This document shows positions 17,397 to 26,363 of a DNA stretch of 64,000 nt, one piece after another. The notes beneath the pieces were generated by a model. That model was given only the letters and a program-made list of their open reading frames with translations. It was not told the DNA's origin and made no database searches. Both the position numbers and the translations under genes were made by a program. This DNA comes from an uncultured bacterium (GTDB taxonomy: Bacteria; Cyanobacteriota; Vampirovibrionia; Gastranaerophilales; Gastranaerophilaceae): NCBI GenBank assembly GCA_949300515.1, contig CASGEP010000008.1, positions 1 to 64,000 of the forward strand, written 5' to 3'. Position 1 is the stretch's first letter, and each line of letters starts with the position of its first letter.

Positions 17397-17990
17397 ATGT
17401 TAAAAATTGTCCTTGCGACCTCAAACGAACACAAAGTTAACGAAATGAACAGCGTTTCAATGCCTTTCGGGATAGAGTTTGTCCTTCCGGATAAAAATTT
17501 TAACCCTGTTGAGGACGGCTCAACATTTGAAGAAAACTCCTACGCAAAGGCGCTTGCGGCGGCACAGTGCGAAAAGGGCGGGAGAGAGTATTTTATGGCG
17601 GATGATTCGGGTCTTTGCGTAGACTTTTTAAACGGCGCCCCGGGGCTTAAAAGTGCAAGATACGCCCCGAGCACGCAGGAGAGAATTGAAAAACTCTTAA
17701 ACGCGCTTAAGGATGCCAAAGAAAACCAGAGAGGGGCAAAGTTTGTGTGTTCGCTTGTTTTAATCGATAAAACAGGGAAAATTTTAAATAAAACTTTCGG
17801 CACCTGCAAAGGTAAAATCGCACATCAAAAAAGCGGCGGGGGCGGCTTTGGATACGATCCCGTTTTTGTTGTTGAAAACAAAAACGTAACGATGGCGCAG
17901 TTAAGCGAAGAAGAAAAAAACCGTGTATCTCACAGGGGCAGAGCTTTGATGGATATGCTCGTGTGGATTAAATGTTCTGATTTGAAATAA
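17397..17990 (+). CDS. rdgB: XTP/dITP diphosphatase (Ham1/RdgB)
   Basis: A 197-residue house-cleaning enzyme that hydrolyses dITP and XTP to monophosphates and keeps them out of DNA. The N-terminal IVLATSNEHKVNEM, the catalytic ADDSGLCVDFLNGAPGLKSARYAP (about 68-91), and the C-terminal GGGGFGYDPVF with LSEEEKNRVSHRGRA are all present. I start it at ATG 17397 rather than the upstream GTG at 17382, since LKIVLATSN is the family N-terminus and GGGGTGG lies just upstream. It lies two bases after uppS. Confidence 0.96.
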   Translation: MLKIVLATSNEHKVNEMNSVSMPFGIEFVLPDKNFNPVEDGSTFEENSYAKALAAAQCEKGGREYFMADDSGLCVDFLNGAPGLKSARYAPSTQERIEKLLNALKDAKENQRGAKFVCSLVLIDKTGKILNKTFGTCKGKIAHQKSGGGGFGYDPVFVVENKNVTMAQLSEEEKNRVSHRGRALMDMLVWIKCSDLK

Positions 17991-18008
17991 TTTTTTTTAT
18001 AGTATAAT
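17982..18008 (+). promoter_or_regulatory. candidate promoter for the HD-GYP gene
   Basis: TATAAT at 18003-18008 is preceded 15 bp earlier by TTGAAA (17982-17987), overlapping the rdgB stop. AAGGGG sits before the ATG at 18039. Confidence 0.4.
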
Positions 18009-18038
18009 CTTACTGTAAGGATAGAATTAAGGGGTTAG

Positions 18039-19796
18039 ATGACAAAAACTGCAAACATCGCAAAATGTACATGCGAAGAAATCAATGACCGGCTTTTAAA
18101 GGTATTTGATTTAATTTTGGATGATATAAAATCTCCGAAAATTGCAAAAATAGAGGAATATCACAAGCAGTCAATCTCGCTTAAAGCATTTGATCTGGTG
18201 TCGATTTCAATGTCGCTTATCGGCTATATCGGCTACAGATGGAACAGTGAAAGATATTATAAAACTCTGAACATTTTAAACGATGCACACTACCTTGCAA
18301 ACTCCTCCAATTCGCTGCTTGCGCTTAAGATAAATCTCTATCTTATGGGGCAGATAGAATTTTTGGAGGAAAACTATACCCAATCGCTCGATTTAACGGA
18401 TGCCGCCCTGCACGTCAGGCTTGAGAATACGGCTGAGTTTGATGAAAAAATTAAAAACACAAAAACAAAAATCGAACAAATTAACAAACAAAAAGTCATA
18501 AACTCGGCTCCTCCCGCTTTTATGCCCGAAAATAATCAGGAGGACCCGCTCATAACACTGCTTAAAGTCGGCAGGACAATTGCCGTGGAAACAAATATTG
18601 ACACACTTTTAACAATTATCGCACAGGAAATTAAACAGGCGCTGAACGCGGACAGGTGCACGGTTTTTCTGCTTGATGAAGAAAAGCACCAGCTCTGGTC
18701 TAAAGTCGCACTCGGGCTTGAAATGCAGGAAATACGCTTTGATTGTAATTTAGGGCTTGCGGGGCACGTTGCCGCAACGGGCGAAACGGTGAACATAAAA
18801 GATGCCTACAGGGACAAGCGTTTTAACAAAGAAATAGACATGCAGACCGGCTACACAACAAAAACTCTGCTTTGCATGCCTATCAGAAATCTGAGCCACC
18901 AGATAGTGGGGGTTTTTCAGGTTTTAAACAAAAATGACGGCGAATTTACACAAAAAGACGAAGATTTACTTATCGCAATAGGCTCATCTGCAGGCATTGC
19001 ACTTGAAAACGCCAATTTGTTTGCAAAACAGAAAAAACTGATAGAGGAGCAAAAACAACTCTTTTCAAGCTTTATAGACACCCTTTCAGCCTCAATAGAT
19101 GCGCGCGACAAAATCACCTCCGGTCATTCAAAACGTGTCACGATGTACGCTTCTTTGATTTGTGACGAACTCAAAATGGATGAAAAAGAAAAAGAAGTAA
19201 TAAAACATGCCTCACTTTTGCATGATATAGGCAAAATCGGTATAAAAGACTCTATTTTACAAAAAGAAGGCAAACTGACTTCTGATGAATACAGCCACAT
19301 TAAACAACACGTAAACATAACACATGACATACTGGGAAAAATTTACGTATCAAAAGAATTTGAAAATGTTGCGCAAATTGCCTCATCTCACCATGAAAGA
19401 TATGACGGACAGGGCTATTTTAAAGGCTTAAAAGGTAAAGACATCCCGCTTGGCGGCAGAATACTTGCCGTTTGCGATGTTTTTGACGCCATAACTTCAA
19501 AGAGGCACTACCGTTCAAAAATGGAAATACAGGATGCGATAAAAATTTTAATCGAGGGTTCAAATACTCATTTTGATGAAAAAATTGTAGACGTGTTTTT
19601 ATCGCTCAAGTGTGATAAAATAGTTAGTGTATTAAATTGTGATACAAATCTTGAAATAAGTCAAAATGACAGGCTGCTGCTTGAAAAGTACAGATTTCTT
19701 GACTTATACGCGCTTATGGCAAAAGAAAACCGCGAAAAACAAGAAGAAACCTTTATACAAATTTTTGACAAATATTATAACTACAACCCGAATTAA
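18039..19796 (+). CDS. GAF/HD-GYP phosphohydrolase with altered GYP motif
   Basis: A 585-residue cytosolic signalling protein. Residues 1-150 are helical and unrecognised. A GAF domain (about 175-330) has the usual NxxxLL...DRCTVFLLDE opening. The HD-GYP domain (about 350-530) has H395-D396 in LLHDIGK and the HHERYDGQGY stretch (H451, H452, E453, D456, G457). HD-GYP enzymes hydrolyse cyclic di-GMP or related cyclic dinucleotides. The third signature residue is Phe (GYF, 459-461) rather than Pro, so partner binding or substrate choice may differ, while the metal ligands look intact. It probably shares a transcript with the TPR gene, which starts 11 bases later. Confidence 0.9.
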   Translation: MTKTANIAKCTCEEINDRLLKVFDLILDDIKSPKIAKIEEYHKQSISLKAFDLVSISMSLIGYIGYRWNSERYYKTLNILNDAHYLANSSNSLLALKINLYLMGQIEFLEENYTQSLDLTDAALHVRLENTAEFDEKIKNTKTKIEQINKQKVINSAPPAFMPENNQEDPLITLLKVGRTIAVETNIDTLLTIIAQEIKQALNADRCTVFLLDEEKHQLWSKVALGLEMQEIRFDCNLGLAGHVAATGETVNIKDAYRDKRFNKEIDMQTGYTTKTLLCMPIRNLSHQIVGVFQVLNKNDGEFTQKDEDLLIAIGSSAGIALENANLFAKQKKLIEEQKQLFSSFIDTLSASIDARDKITSGHSKRVTMYASLICDELKMDEKEKEVIKHASLLHDIGKIGIKDSILQKEGKLTSDEYSHIKQHVNITHDILGKIYVSKEFENVAQIASSHHERYDGQGYFKGLKGKDIPLGGRILAVCDVFDAITSKRHYRSKMEIQDAIKILIEGSNTHFDEKIVDVFLSLKCDKIVSVLNCDTNLEISQNDRLLLEKYRFLDLYALMAKENREKQEETFIQIFDKYYNYNPN

Positions 19797-19807
19797 AGAA
19801 ATATTTA

Positions 19808-21484
19808 ATGAAAAAATACACTTGCGCAATTTTATTCATTACAGTTCTGTTTAATGCAGGCGCTTTTGCGGCAGACGACAATTTACTCGAGTTTGAAAAA
19901 GCAAACGTACCCGCAAGTAATACTGTGCCAAAACTAAAAGACGACGGCATTTTCAGCCTTACAACCATAATGGACAGTTTTTTGAACACAAAAAAGACGC
20001 AGGATGTTACTCTGGATGAAACCCAGAAACAAAGGACGGCTTTTGTCGAAGCTACAAAAAAGTTTAATCAGGGCAATGTGGTTGTCGCATACGACGAATT
20101 TGAAAATCTTTTGGATAACATAAACAGCGACTATGCTCTTTTAATTTTTGCAAAGAGTATGTATGAAATCGGCTTTTTTTCAATAGGGACAAAAAGTCTT
20201 GAGAAAATCCGCCACAAAGACTTTTTGAAAAACATAACCGACGATTTAAGGAGCTGCTACCTTCCTTCTTTTGCACCTGATAAAAACGAGGAAATATACC
20301 TTGCAAAAGCCTATTCGTCAATTCACTTTGATGCCTCCGCTCAGGAAACGGCTTTTGAACTTAACAAAAATGAGTCACTTATGGAAAAGTCCGACTATGC
20401 AAACTACATCCTTTCTCAGGCTATGAACGAGTCGCGCCAGTACAGGCAGGCGCTGCTTTATATAAACAAAGCATCCGTTATGAACCCCAAAAATCTCTCT
20501 TATATTAACTTTAAAATAAAAATTCTGAATTCCCTAAAAAAGAATAAAGAAGCCCTTGAAACAATTGAAGAAGTTGAAGAAAACTACCCGTATGAGAGTA
20601 TTTTCAAAAACAACTTTATGATACAAAAAGAGATAATCCTTGCCAATCTGGCAAAAAACGAACAGGACAGGAAATTTCATCTTATGATGAAAACTTTTCT
20701 TGAAGGAAACTATCACAAAACCATAAAAGACTGCGAAAATATCCTGAGTTTTGATAAGAAAAACTACAAAGTTATCTCGCTTCTGGCGCTTGCACAGTTT
20801 ATTACAAACGACAGAGAAAATGCCAAAAAAAATTATCTTGCAAGCTATGAAATAAACAAAAACTATCCTATGACCTTAAGCGGGCTGGGGGATGTGAAGT
20901 TTTGCGAATACGATTTTGAAGGGGCGCTTAAATACTACGAAAAATCCCTTTCTCAAAATCAAAACGACCAGACAAGCGCGCTAAAGATGGCTCTCATCTA
21001 CAAAAACAACTCAAAATATGCAAAAGACCTGAAAAAACTTGAGAAAAAGCTGGAGAAAATGAACCCCGAGCCGTTTTTATCTTATCATTCAATTGCCGCA
21101 ACAATCGCCGCTGACAACAAAAATTTGAAAAAAGAATACATAAGACGTGCAAGCGCCATAAATCCGCTCTATGAAAACGGCTGGGCGGCGTTTTTGAATT
21201 TTGAACTTGCAAACAATAACCTGAAAAACGCAAAGAATTTTTTGTATATGATATCTTTTTCAAACAGTACAAATTACATGTACTTTTACTTAAATGCGCT
21301 CTACGACATCAAAAAAGGCAACACAAACTCTGCCATAGTTAACCTTCGCAACTGTTTGAGCCTAAAGCCGGATTTTGAGGATGCAAATCAAAAACTGATA
21401 AAGCTTATCCCGTCTGAAATAAAACCTGAGGACGACTCACAAAAGCCTATGCCGAGCGAGTTTATAGATCAGCCTGTGTTGTAA
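19808..21484 (+). CDS. exported TPR-repeat protein
   Basis: A 558-residue protein with a signal peptide (about 1-22, ending GAFA-ADD). Low-complexity TPR-like helix pairs run from about 65 to 530. Recognisable units are ANYILSQAMNESRQYRQALLYI, LALAQFITNDRENAKKNYLA and LSGLGDVKFCEYDFEGALKYYEKSL. No catalytic domain is seen. It follows the HD-GYP gene by 11 bases, so it may act in the same envelope-signalling process, an inference from position only. Its last 23 bases overlap the convergent ispD gene. Confidence 0.8.
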   Translation: MKKYTCAILFITVLFNAGAFAADDNLLEFEKANVPASNTVPKLKDDGIFSLTTIMDSFLNTKKTQDVTLDETQKQRTAFVEATKKFNQGNVVVAYDEFENLLDNINSDYALLIFAKSMYEIGFFSIGTKSLEKIRHKDFLKNITDDLRSCYLPSFAPDKNEEIYLAKAYSSIHFDASAQETAFELNKNESLMEKSDYANYILSQAMNESRQYRQALLYINKASVMNPKNLSYINFKIKILNSLKKNKEALETIEEVEENYPYESIFKNNFMIQKEIILANLAKNEQDRKFHLMMKTFLEGNYHKTIKDCENILSFDKKNYKVISLLALAQFITNDRENAKKNYLASYEINKNYPMTLSGLGDVKFCEYDFEGALKYYEKSLSQNQNDQTSALKMALIYKNNSKYAKDLKKLEKKLEKMNPEPFLSYHSIAATIAADNKNLKKEYIRRASAINPLYENGWAAFLNFELANNNLKNAKNFLYMISFSNSTNYMYFYLNALYDIKKGNTNSAIVNLRNCLSLKPDFEDANQKLIKLIPSEIKPEDDSQKPMPSEFIDQPVL

Positions 21485-22088
21485 TTTTTTTATTTAATCC
21501 GCTTGTGCAAAATGTCCGCACAGTTTCCCCGAGTGCCTCCACAAGGCTTGAATCGTCCGTAAAATCATCCCTCTTTGCAAACTCTTTGTGCGCCCTTAAA
21601 ATTAAATCATAGCTGAAAGCCTGCGGAGTCTGGGCGCAAAACACATTTTTTCTGTCTATTGTTTTTAAAATTGTACCGTCCGGATTTGTTATTTTTATTG
21701 TATCTGTAGCAAAAAATCCCGCACAGACAGCGTTTTGTGTCCTCAGCATTTCAATAATTTTTTCTATGTCCGACTCACTCACAAAAGGACGCGCGCCGTC
21801 GTGAATTAAAACAAAATCTCTGTACTTGCAGGCTAAAAGCGCATTGTATACGCTCTTTTGCCTCGTTTCACCGTTTTGCACAAAAGTTATTTTATTTTTA
21901 TCGTAAATGCTGCTGTTTTCTATAAATTCCCTTGTTGCGGGTGTTGAGGGTATAATAATTTCATCAGACAGATTTAAAAATTTTAAAATCGTATGCTCAA
22001 TTACGCTTTTATCGCCGAGTTTTACAAGGAGTTTATTTCCTCCAAAACGTCTGGAGTAGCCTCCTGCAGTAATTATCGTACTAATCAA
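21462..22088 (-). CDS. ispD: 2-C-methyl-D-erythritol 4-phosphate cytidylyltransferase
   Basis: About 208 residues. It makes CDP-methylerythritol in the non-mevalonate isoprenoid pathway, feeding uppS. The motif ISTIITAGGYSRRFGGNK is the CTP-binding loop, IHDGARPF is the second signature, and FAKRDDFTDDSSLVEALG is the Mg/CTP region. Both candidate starts are TTG (22112 and 22088). I prefer 22088 because AGGAG lies nine bases upstream. The C-terminus stops at KKITTQADL, eight or more residues before the normal end, and overlaps the convergent TPR gene by 23 bp. The lost tail is not catalytic in known structures. Confidence 0.88.
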   Translation of the reverse strand: MISTIITAGGYSRRFGGNKLLVKLGDKSVIEHTILKFLNLSDEIIIPSTPATREFIENSSIYDKNKITFVQNGETRQKSVYNALLACKYRDFVLIHDGARPFVSESDIEKIIEMLRTQNAVCAGFFATDTIKITNPDGTILKTIDRKNVFCAQTPQAFSYDLILRAHKEFAKRDDFTDDSSLVEALGETVRTFCTSGLNKKITTQADL

Positions 22089-22977
22089 AGTGCAAAAACT
22101 CCTCTCGTTCAAAAGTGCTTATGTCGCGCCCGTCTACTGAAATTTTTTTCTCTTTTATTGCTCTGCCCACAGGAACAAGCGTTTTATCATTAATATTTTG
22201 ATAATCATTCTCGCTTAAGGCGCAAACAAGGGAATAGTCCTCTCCGCCAAATAAAACATCCTGCATTTTTGTGCCTTCTATTTTCGGGATGAGTGATGAA
22301 TTAAGCTCAAAACCGACGTTTGACTCCCTTGAAATCCACTCGAGCGCGTTTATCAAACCGTCTGAAGAATCCATCATGGCATAGGGGTCTTTCGCTTTTT
22401 TTGCAATGTTTCGCGCGCAGTCAAATTTCAAATCAGGCTCAATATGCGCCTGTGTAAATTCGTTTTGGATTTCAGGGTTTTTAAAAAGCATTTTTAAACC
22501 CACGGCAGATGCTCCGAAATTCCCCGAAAGGGCAAGGATATAGCCCTCTTTTGCATTTTTTCTTGATGAAATATTCACCCCTTTTGTGTCGGCAAAAATG
22601 CAGATTGAAATCGTTATTTTATCCCCGAAAGTCAAATCCCCGCCCACAATTTTAACATTGTATTCTTTTGCGCAGGAGTCCAGTCCCGTATAAAATTCGC
22701 TTATAAAATTTTGGTTCAGTTTGCCGCACAGGCACACGGTTGCATACTTCGGCAGCGCACCAGATGCTAAAATGTCGCTTATATTAACCTTTAGTGCTTT
22801 TCTTCCCAAAAGATAAGGCGAGATAAATTTAAAATCAAAATGCACTCCCTCGACCAGAGAATCCGCACTCACACAGAGGTTAAAATCCTTCAGATAAGCA
22901 CAGTCATCCCCGAGATACGAACTGTCCCGAAGGGAATTTTTAATTATTTCAATGAATTTTAACTCTGTATTTCGCAT
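22081..22977 (-). CDS. thiL: thiamine-monophosphate kinase
   Basis: A 298-residue enzyme that phosphorylates thiamine monophosphate to the diphosphate cofactor. Signatures are YLGDDCA (about 21-27), SADSLVEGVHFD (about 37-48), VGGDLT (about 110-115), AMMDSSDGL (about 200-208) and LFGGEDYSL. It belongs to the AIR synthase/ATP-grasp-like PurM superfamily. It lies in the aroQ-thiL-ispD run with very short gaps: three bases to aroQ, and its stop overlaps the ispD start region. Confidence 0.94.
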   Translation of the reverse strand: MRNTELKFIEIIKNSLRDSSYLGDDCAYLKDFNLCVSADSLVEGVHFDFKFISPYLLGRKALKVNISDILASGALPKYATVCLCGKLNQNFISEFYTGLDSCAKEYNVKIVGGDLTFGDKITISICIFADTKGVNISSRKNAKEGYILALSGNFGASAVGLKMLFKNPEIQNEFTQAHIEPDLKFDCARNIAKKAKDPYAMMDSSDGLINALEWISRESNVGFELNSSLIPKIEGTKMQDVLFGGEDYSLVCALSENDYQNINDKTLVPVGRAIKEKKISVDGRDISTFEREEFLHFD

Positions 22978-22980
22978 ATC

Positions 22981-23418
22981 TTACTTTATTGCGCAATAAA
23001 GCCCGTAAAGCGCCATTTTATAGCTGTCTGCCGAAAAACCCGCAACCTGACCTATGCATTTTGGCGCAATATAGGAATTATGCCTGAAATCTTCTCTTGA
23101 GTATATATTACTAAGATGCACCTCGACCGTTTTAATATTAACGGAGCTTATTGCATCTGCTATTGCAAGGCTTGTGTGGGTATATGCCGCAGGGTTTATA
23201 ATAATCCCGTCAAACTCTCCGTGTGCGCTTTGGATTTTATCCACAATCGCACCCTGTGAATTTGACTGGAAAAATTCAAGCTCAATTGCCCTATCCAGCT
23301 CTTTTGCATATTTTTCAAGCTCATCTTCAATTTGCTCAAGGGTAAGCGTGCCGTATATTTCAGGCTCTCTTGTGCCGAGCATATTTAGGTTTGGACCGTT
23401 TATAACAAGTATTTTCAA
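22981..23418 (-). CDS. aroQ: type II 3-dehydroquinate dehydratase
   Basis: A 145-residue dodecameric enzyme of the shikimate pathway that dehydrates 3-dehydroquinate. The N-terminal [18 protein letters not shown] carries the catalytic Tyr and Arg, and [13 protein letters not shown] and [14 protein letters not shown] carry the substrate-binding Asn and His. Length is the family standard. It follows ribD by 12 bases and precedes thiL, in the same metabolic tail of the long reverse-strand run. Confidence 0.96.
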   Translation of the reverse strand: MKILVINGPNLNMLGTREPEIYGTLTLEQIEDELEKYAKELDRAIELEFFQSNSQGAIVDKIQSAHGEFDGIIINPAAYTHTSLAIADAISSVNIKTVEVHLSNIYSREDFRHNSYIAPKCIGQVAGFSADSYKMALYGLYCAIK

Positions 23419-23430
23419 AATTCCCCCATA

Positions 23431-24498
23431 CTACTCACTATACAAAAACTTAGCTCTTATAAGCGCATCCTCTCCGACTTTTTCCATGCCTGTAAAATCG
23501 AGTTTAAGCGCCTCATTTATTTTAAAAATATTCAAATTTCCCACAAAATCCATGCCGGAGCCAAAAATTTTGGGCGAAACAAATTTGTAAATTTCATCCA
23601 CCATTTGTTGCTTTAAAACCGCAGTAAGAATTGTTTTGCCCGTTTCAATCAAGATAGAATATACGCCATAATTATAAAGTTTGGAAAACAAATCTCTAAA
23701 ATTTACAAATTCAATAGGAATAACGTTTTTCGGGAAATCCCTTTCAAAATTATTTGTTGCAAGAAAAACCCTTGTGCCGTCGTCTTTAAAAACCTGATAA
23801 TCAAATGAAATTTTCCCGTGTCTGTCTATTATAATTCTCTCGGGCGACCTCTCCCCCTTAATTCTGCAGGTAAGCGCCGGATTATCGGCGAGCACCGTGC
23901 CCGAGCCGCTTAAAATTCCAAAATGCTGCGCCCTTAAGCACTGTACGTAATCGCGCGATTTTTCGCTTGTTATCCACTTGGACTCGCCGCCCTGAGTAAC
24001 AATTTTTGAATCGAACGTAGTTGCGATTTTAATTGTCACATAGGACATTTTCTTTGTTATATTTTTTATAAATACTTTATTAAGCTCTCTGCATCTGTCT
24101 TCTAAAACGCCTGCTACTACTTCAATTCCCGCGTTTTTCAGTTTCATTGCACCCTGTGAACACACAAGCGGATTGGGGTCGTATGTTCCGATAACGACTT
24201 TTTTAAAGCCCTTTTGAATTATCAAATCCGCACAGGGAGGAGTTTTACCCTGATGAGCACACGGCTCGAGATTAACAACAAGAGTTTTATTCGAAAAATC
24301 GATATCTCCCGCGTTTTCTATTGCATTTACCTCGGCGTGGTTTTCTCCGAATTTTTTGTGTACACCGAGAGATATTATTTTATCTTCATTTTCATCATAA
24401 ACAATTGCCGCCACCATCGGGTTTGGCGCCGTATCAAAGCGAAATTTTGAAGCCTCGTCAAGGCAAATTTGCATAAGTTTTTCGTATTTTACTATCAT
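23431..24498 (-). CDS. ribD: bifunctional riboflavin deaminase/reductase
   Basis: A 355-residue enzyme of riboflavin synthesis. The N-terminal deaminase (about 1-145) has GENHAEVNAI and LEPCAHQGKTPPCAD (zinc ligands His and two Cys). The C-terminal reductase (about 150-355) has KIATTFDSKIVTQGGESKWIT and SILIETGKTI. Length fits full-length RibD. It starts one base after the tadC stop, so it is probably read as the distal part of the Tad pilus transcript, an odd pairing of pilus and cofactor genes. AACCTGCC-side sequence offers no good ribosome binding site, suggesting coupling. Confidence 0.94.
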   Translation of the reverse strand: MIVKYEKLMQICLDEASKFRFDTAPNPMVAAIVYDENEDKIISLGVHKKFGENHAEVNAIENAGDIDFSNKTLVVNLEPCAHQGKTPPCADLIIQKGFKKVVIGTYDPNPLVCSQGAMKLKNAGIEVVAGVLEDRCRELNKVFIKNITKKMSYVTIKIATTFDSKIVTQGGESKWITSEKSRDYVQCLRAQHFGILSGSGTVLADNPALTCRIKGERSPERIIIDRHGKISFDYQVFKDDGTRVFLATNNFERDFPKNVIPIEFVNFRDLFSKLYNYGVYSILIETGKTILTAVLKQQMVDEIYKFVSPKIFGSGMDFVGNLNIFKINEALKLDFTGMEKVGEDALIRAKFLYSE

Positions 24499-24499
24499 T

Positions 24500-25387
24500 T
24501 CAACCTGCCATATTCTCCATAATTTTTATAACTGCCGGATATAATATAACTATAAATAATGCCGGCAGCAAAAACAATATCATAGGAATGGTCATTTTTG
24601 TGCTGGCACTCTGCACAAGCTCCTCTACTCTTTGTTTTTTCCTTGTTCTTAATGTATCGCAATAAACCCTGAGCGACTGGGCAACGCTCGTACCCATTTT
24701 CTCGGATTGTATTAACATTGCGCAAAAAGAGTGTAAATCCTGAGTATTTACCCTCTTTGCCATATTTTTAAGCGCATCCTCTCTTGAAAGACCGGACATA
24801 ACATCCCTTGACAGGCGGGTAAACTCAAAACTCACCTCTTTTGAAAGTTCGCTGAACTCCTGAGCCACTTTCTCAATTGCACCGTCTATGCCAAGACCCG
24901 CCTCAACACAGACGGAAAGCAAATCAAGCGCATCGGGGAAAAATTTTGTAAATTCCCTTTGTTTTTTCTTTGTTAAATTAACAATTCTGTATTCGGGATA
25001 TTTATACGTCAAAAAACAAACGATAATCACACAATACAGTGTCAGGGTGTTAAATGAAAAAAACAAAATAACGGCAGAGAATATTACAACTATTAAAAGT
25101 GCAAGGAGCCTCTGGCTTTCAAATTCCAAAATATCATCATCGCTTGAGGCAACCCCGTAAGAGTACAAAAGCGCATGGAGTTTCTTTCTCATCACGCTGT
25201 TTGCGATGTTTTTAATCGAAATAGGCTTAAGAATGTGTGCCAGATTTGCAAAAATACGTTTTTTTCTGACACTTCCGCCTGTTTTTTTCAATCTTTCGCG
25301 CAGAAAGTTATCCTCCGAGCCGCCAAAAATAAATACGACCCAGCCAGCCCACAATCCTAAAATAATCGGTATTATTTCAAGCGGCAA
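24500..25387 (-). CDS. tadC: Tad pilus inner-membrane platform protein TadC
   Basis: A 295-residue type II secretion F-domain protein that forms the inner-membrane platform of the Tad pilus with TadB. Membrane segments lie at about 6-24, 90-125 (two close together) and 265-287. The cytosolic F domain (about 140-255) has FFPDALDLLSVCVEAGLGIDGAIEKV and MSGLSREDALKNMAKRV. Start is ATG with reverse-strand AAGGAG upstream, ten bases after tadB. The ribD gene follows after one base. Confidence 0.92.
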   Translation of the reverse strand: MPLEIIPIILGLWAGWVVFIFGGSEDNFLRERLKKTGGSVRKKRIFANLAHILKPISIKNIANSVMRKKLHALLYSYGVASSDDDILEFESQRLLALLIVVIFSAVILFFSFNTLTLYCVIIVCFLTYKYPEYRIVNLTKKKQREFTKFFPDALDLLSVCVEAGLGIDGAIEKVAQEFSELSKEVSFEFTRLSRDVMSGLSREDALKNMAKRVNTQDLHSFCAMLIQSEKMGTSVAQSLRVYCDTLRTRKKQRVEELVQSASTKMTIPMILFLLPALFIVILYPAVIKIMENMAG

Positions 25388-25397
25388 AACTTTCTCC

Positions 25398-26363
25398 TTA
25401 AATTTCTATAGTCATTATCTTTTTAATCATATACACTCCCGTTAACAAAAGCGAAACAGAGAGCAAAAGCGCCGTGTTTCCCTGATCTGTTTCCAAAAGC
25501 GGCTTCATATAATCAGGCGACAGTACAAATAAAATCCCCGCTATTATCGGCGGCACACACACGAGCATAAACCCCGAAAACCTTGCCTGTGCAGTCTGTG
25601 CTTTTAGCTGCCCCGCCATTTTAAAACGCTCCCTTATCGTGTAAGCAAGCCCGTCGAGGATTTTTGCCAGATTACCCCCGACTTCTCTCTGTAAAATTAC
25701 CGCGGTTATAAAAAACCTTAGGTCTATATTATCGGGCACGGTTTTTGATAAAGAAGCTATTGCAAGCTTTGCATCCGACCCTACGGCAATCTCATCCAGC
25801 GCCGTTTTAAAAATCCCCGCAACAGGCATGGGCATTTCTTTTGTTATAACTTCAAAAGCACTGTATATCGAGTGTCCGGCGCGAAGTGAATTTGAGAGCA
25901 AATCAAGCGCATCGGGCAACTGGGCGGCAAAAATTTCGTTTCTCTTTGTAGTTTTTGCCTTTAATACGCTGTATGGTATAAAAAGACCGATAATGCTCAG
26001 CGGCAGAAGCTTTGGTACCGTCAGAACAAGCACGGCGATGAAGGGTATTGTGCACATCAGGCTTAAAATAATAAATGTGTCTACCTCCATATTTACACCG
26101 GATAGAGCAATGAACTTTCTTATTTTTTCCGTAAGCTGTAAATTGCTCAGCTTTTGCGCAAAAACCTTATAGCGAAAATTATTGTACAGAAAAGATAACT
26201 CATCACTGTTAATCTTTGATGAATTATCTGTAACACGTCTGTTTTTTATCTTTTCGAGTCTTTTTTGGAGTTGGAGCTGTTTTGGAATTCTTATGGAAAA
26301 AATATTAACAAGAAGCAAAAAAGTCAAAAACCCCAAAAGCAAAGACGCAAGGAGTGAACTCAT
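25398..26363 (-). CDS. tadB: Tad pilus inner-membrane platform protein TadB
   Basis: A 321-residue F-domain protein, paralogue and partner of TadC. Membrane segments are at about 3-22, 95-130 (two), and 265-318 (two). The cytosolic domain has QLPDALDLLSNSLRAGHSIYSAF and LAIASLSKTVPDNIDLRFFITAVILQ. It overlaps the end of cpaF by four bases, so the two are translationally coupled. The order cpaB-cpaC-cpaE-cpaF-tadB-tadC is standard for Tad systems. Confidence 0.93.
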   Translation of the reverse strand: MSSLLASLLLGFLTFLLLVNIFSIRIPKQLQLQKRLEKIKNRRVTDNSSKINSDELSFLYNNFRYKVFAQKLSNLQLTEKIRKFIALSGVNMEVDTFIILSLMCTIPFIAVLVLTVPKLLPLSIIGLFIPYSVLKAKTTKRNEIFAAQLPDALDLLSNSLRAGHSIYSAFEVITKEMPMPVAGIFKTALDEIAVGSDAKLAIASLSKTVPDNIDLRFFITAVILQREVGGNLAKILDGLAYTIRERFKMAGQLKAQTAQARFSGFMLVCVPPIIAGILFVLSPDYMKPLLETDQGNTALLLSVSLLLTGVYMIKKIMTIEI

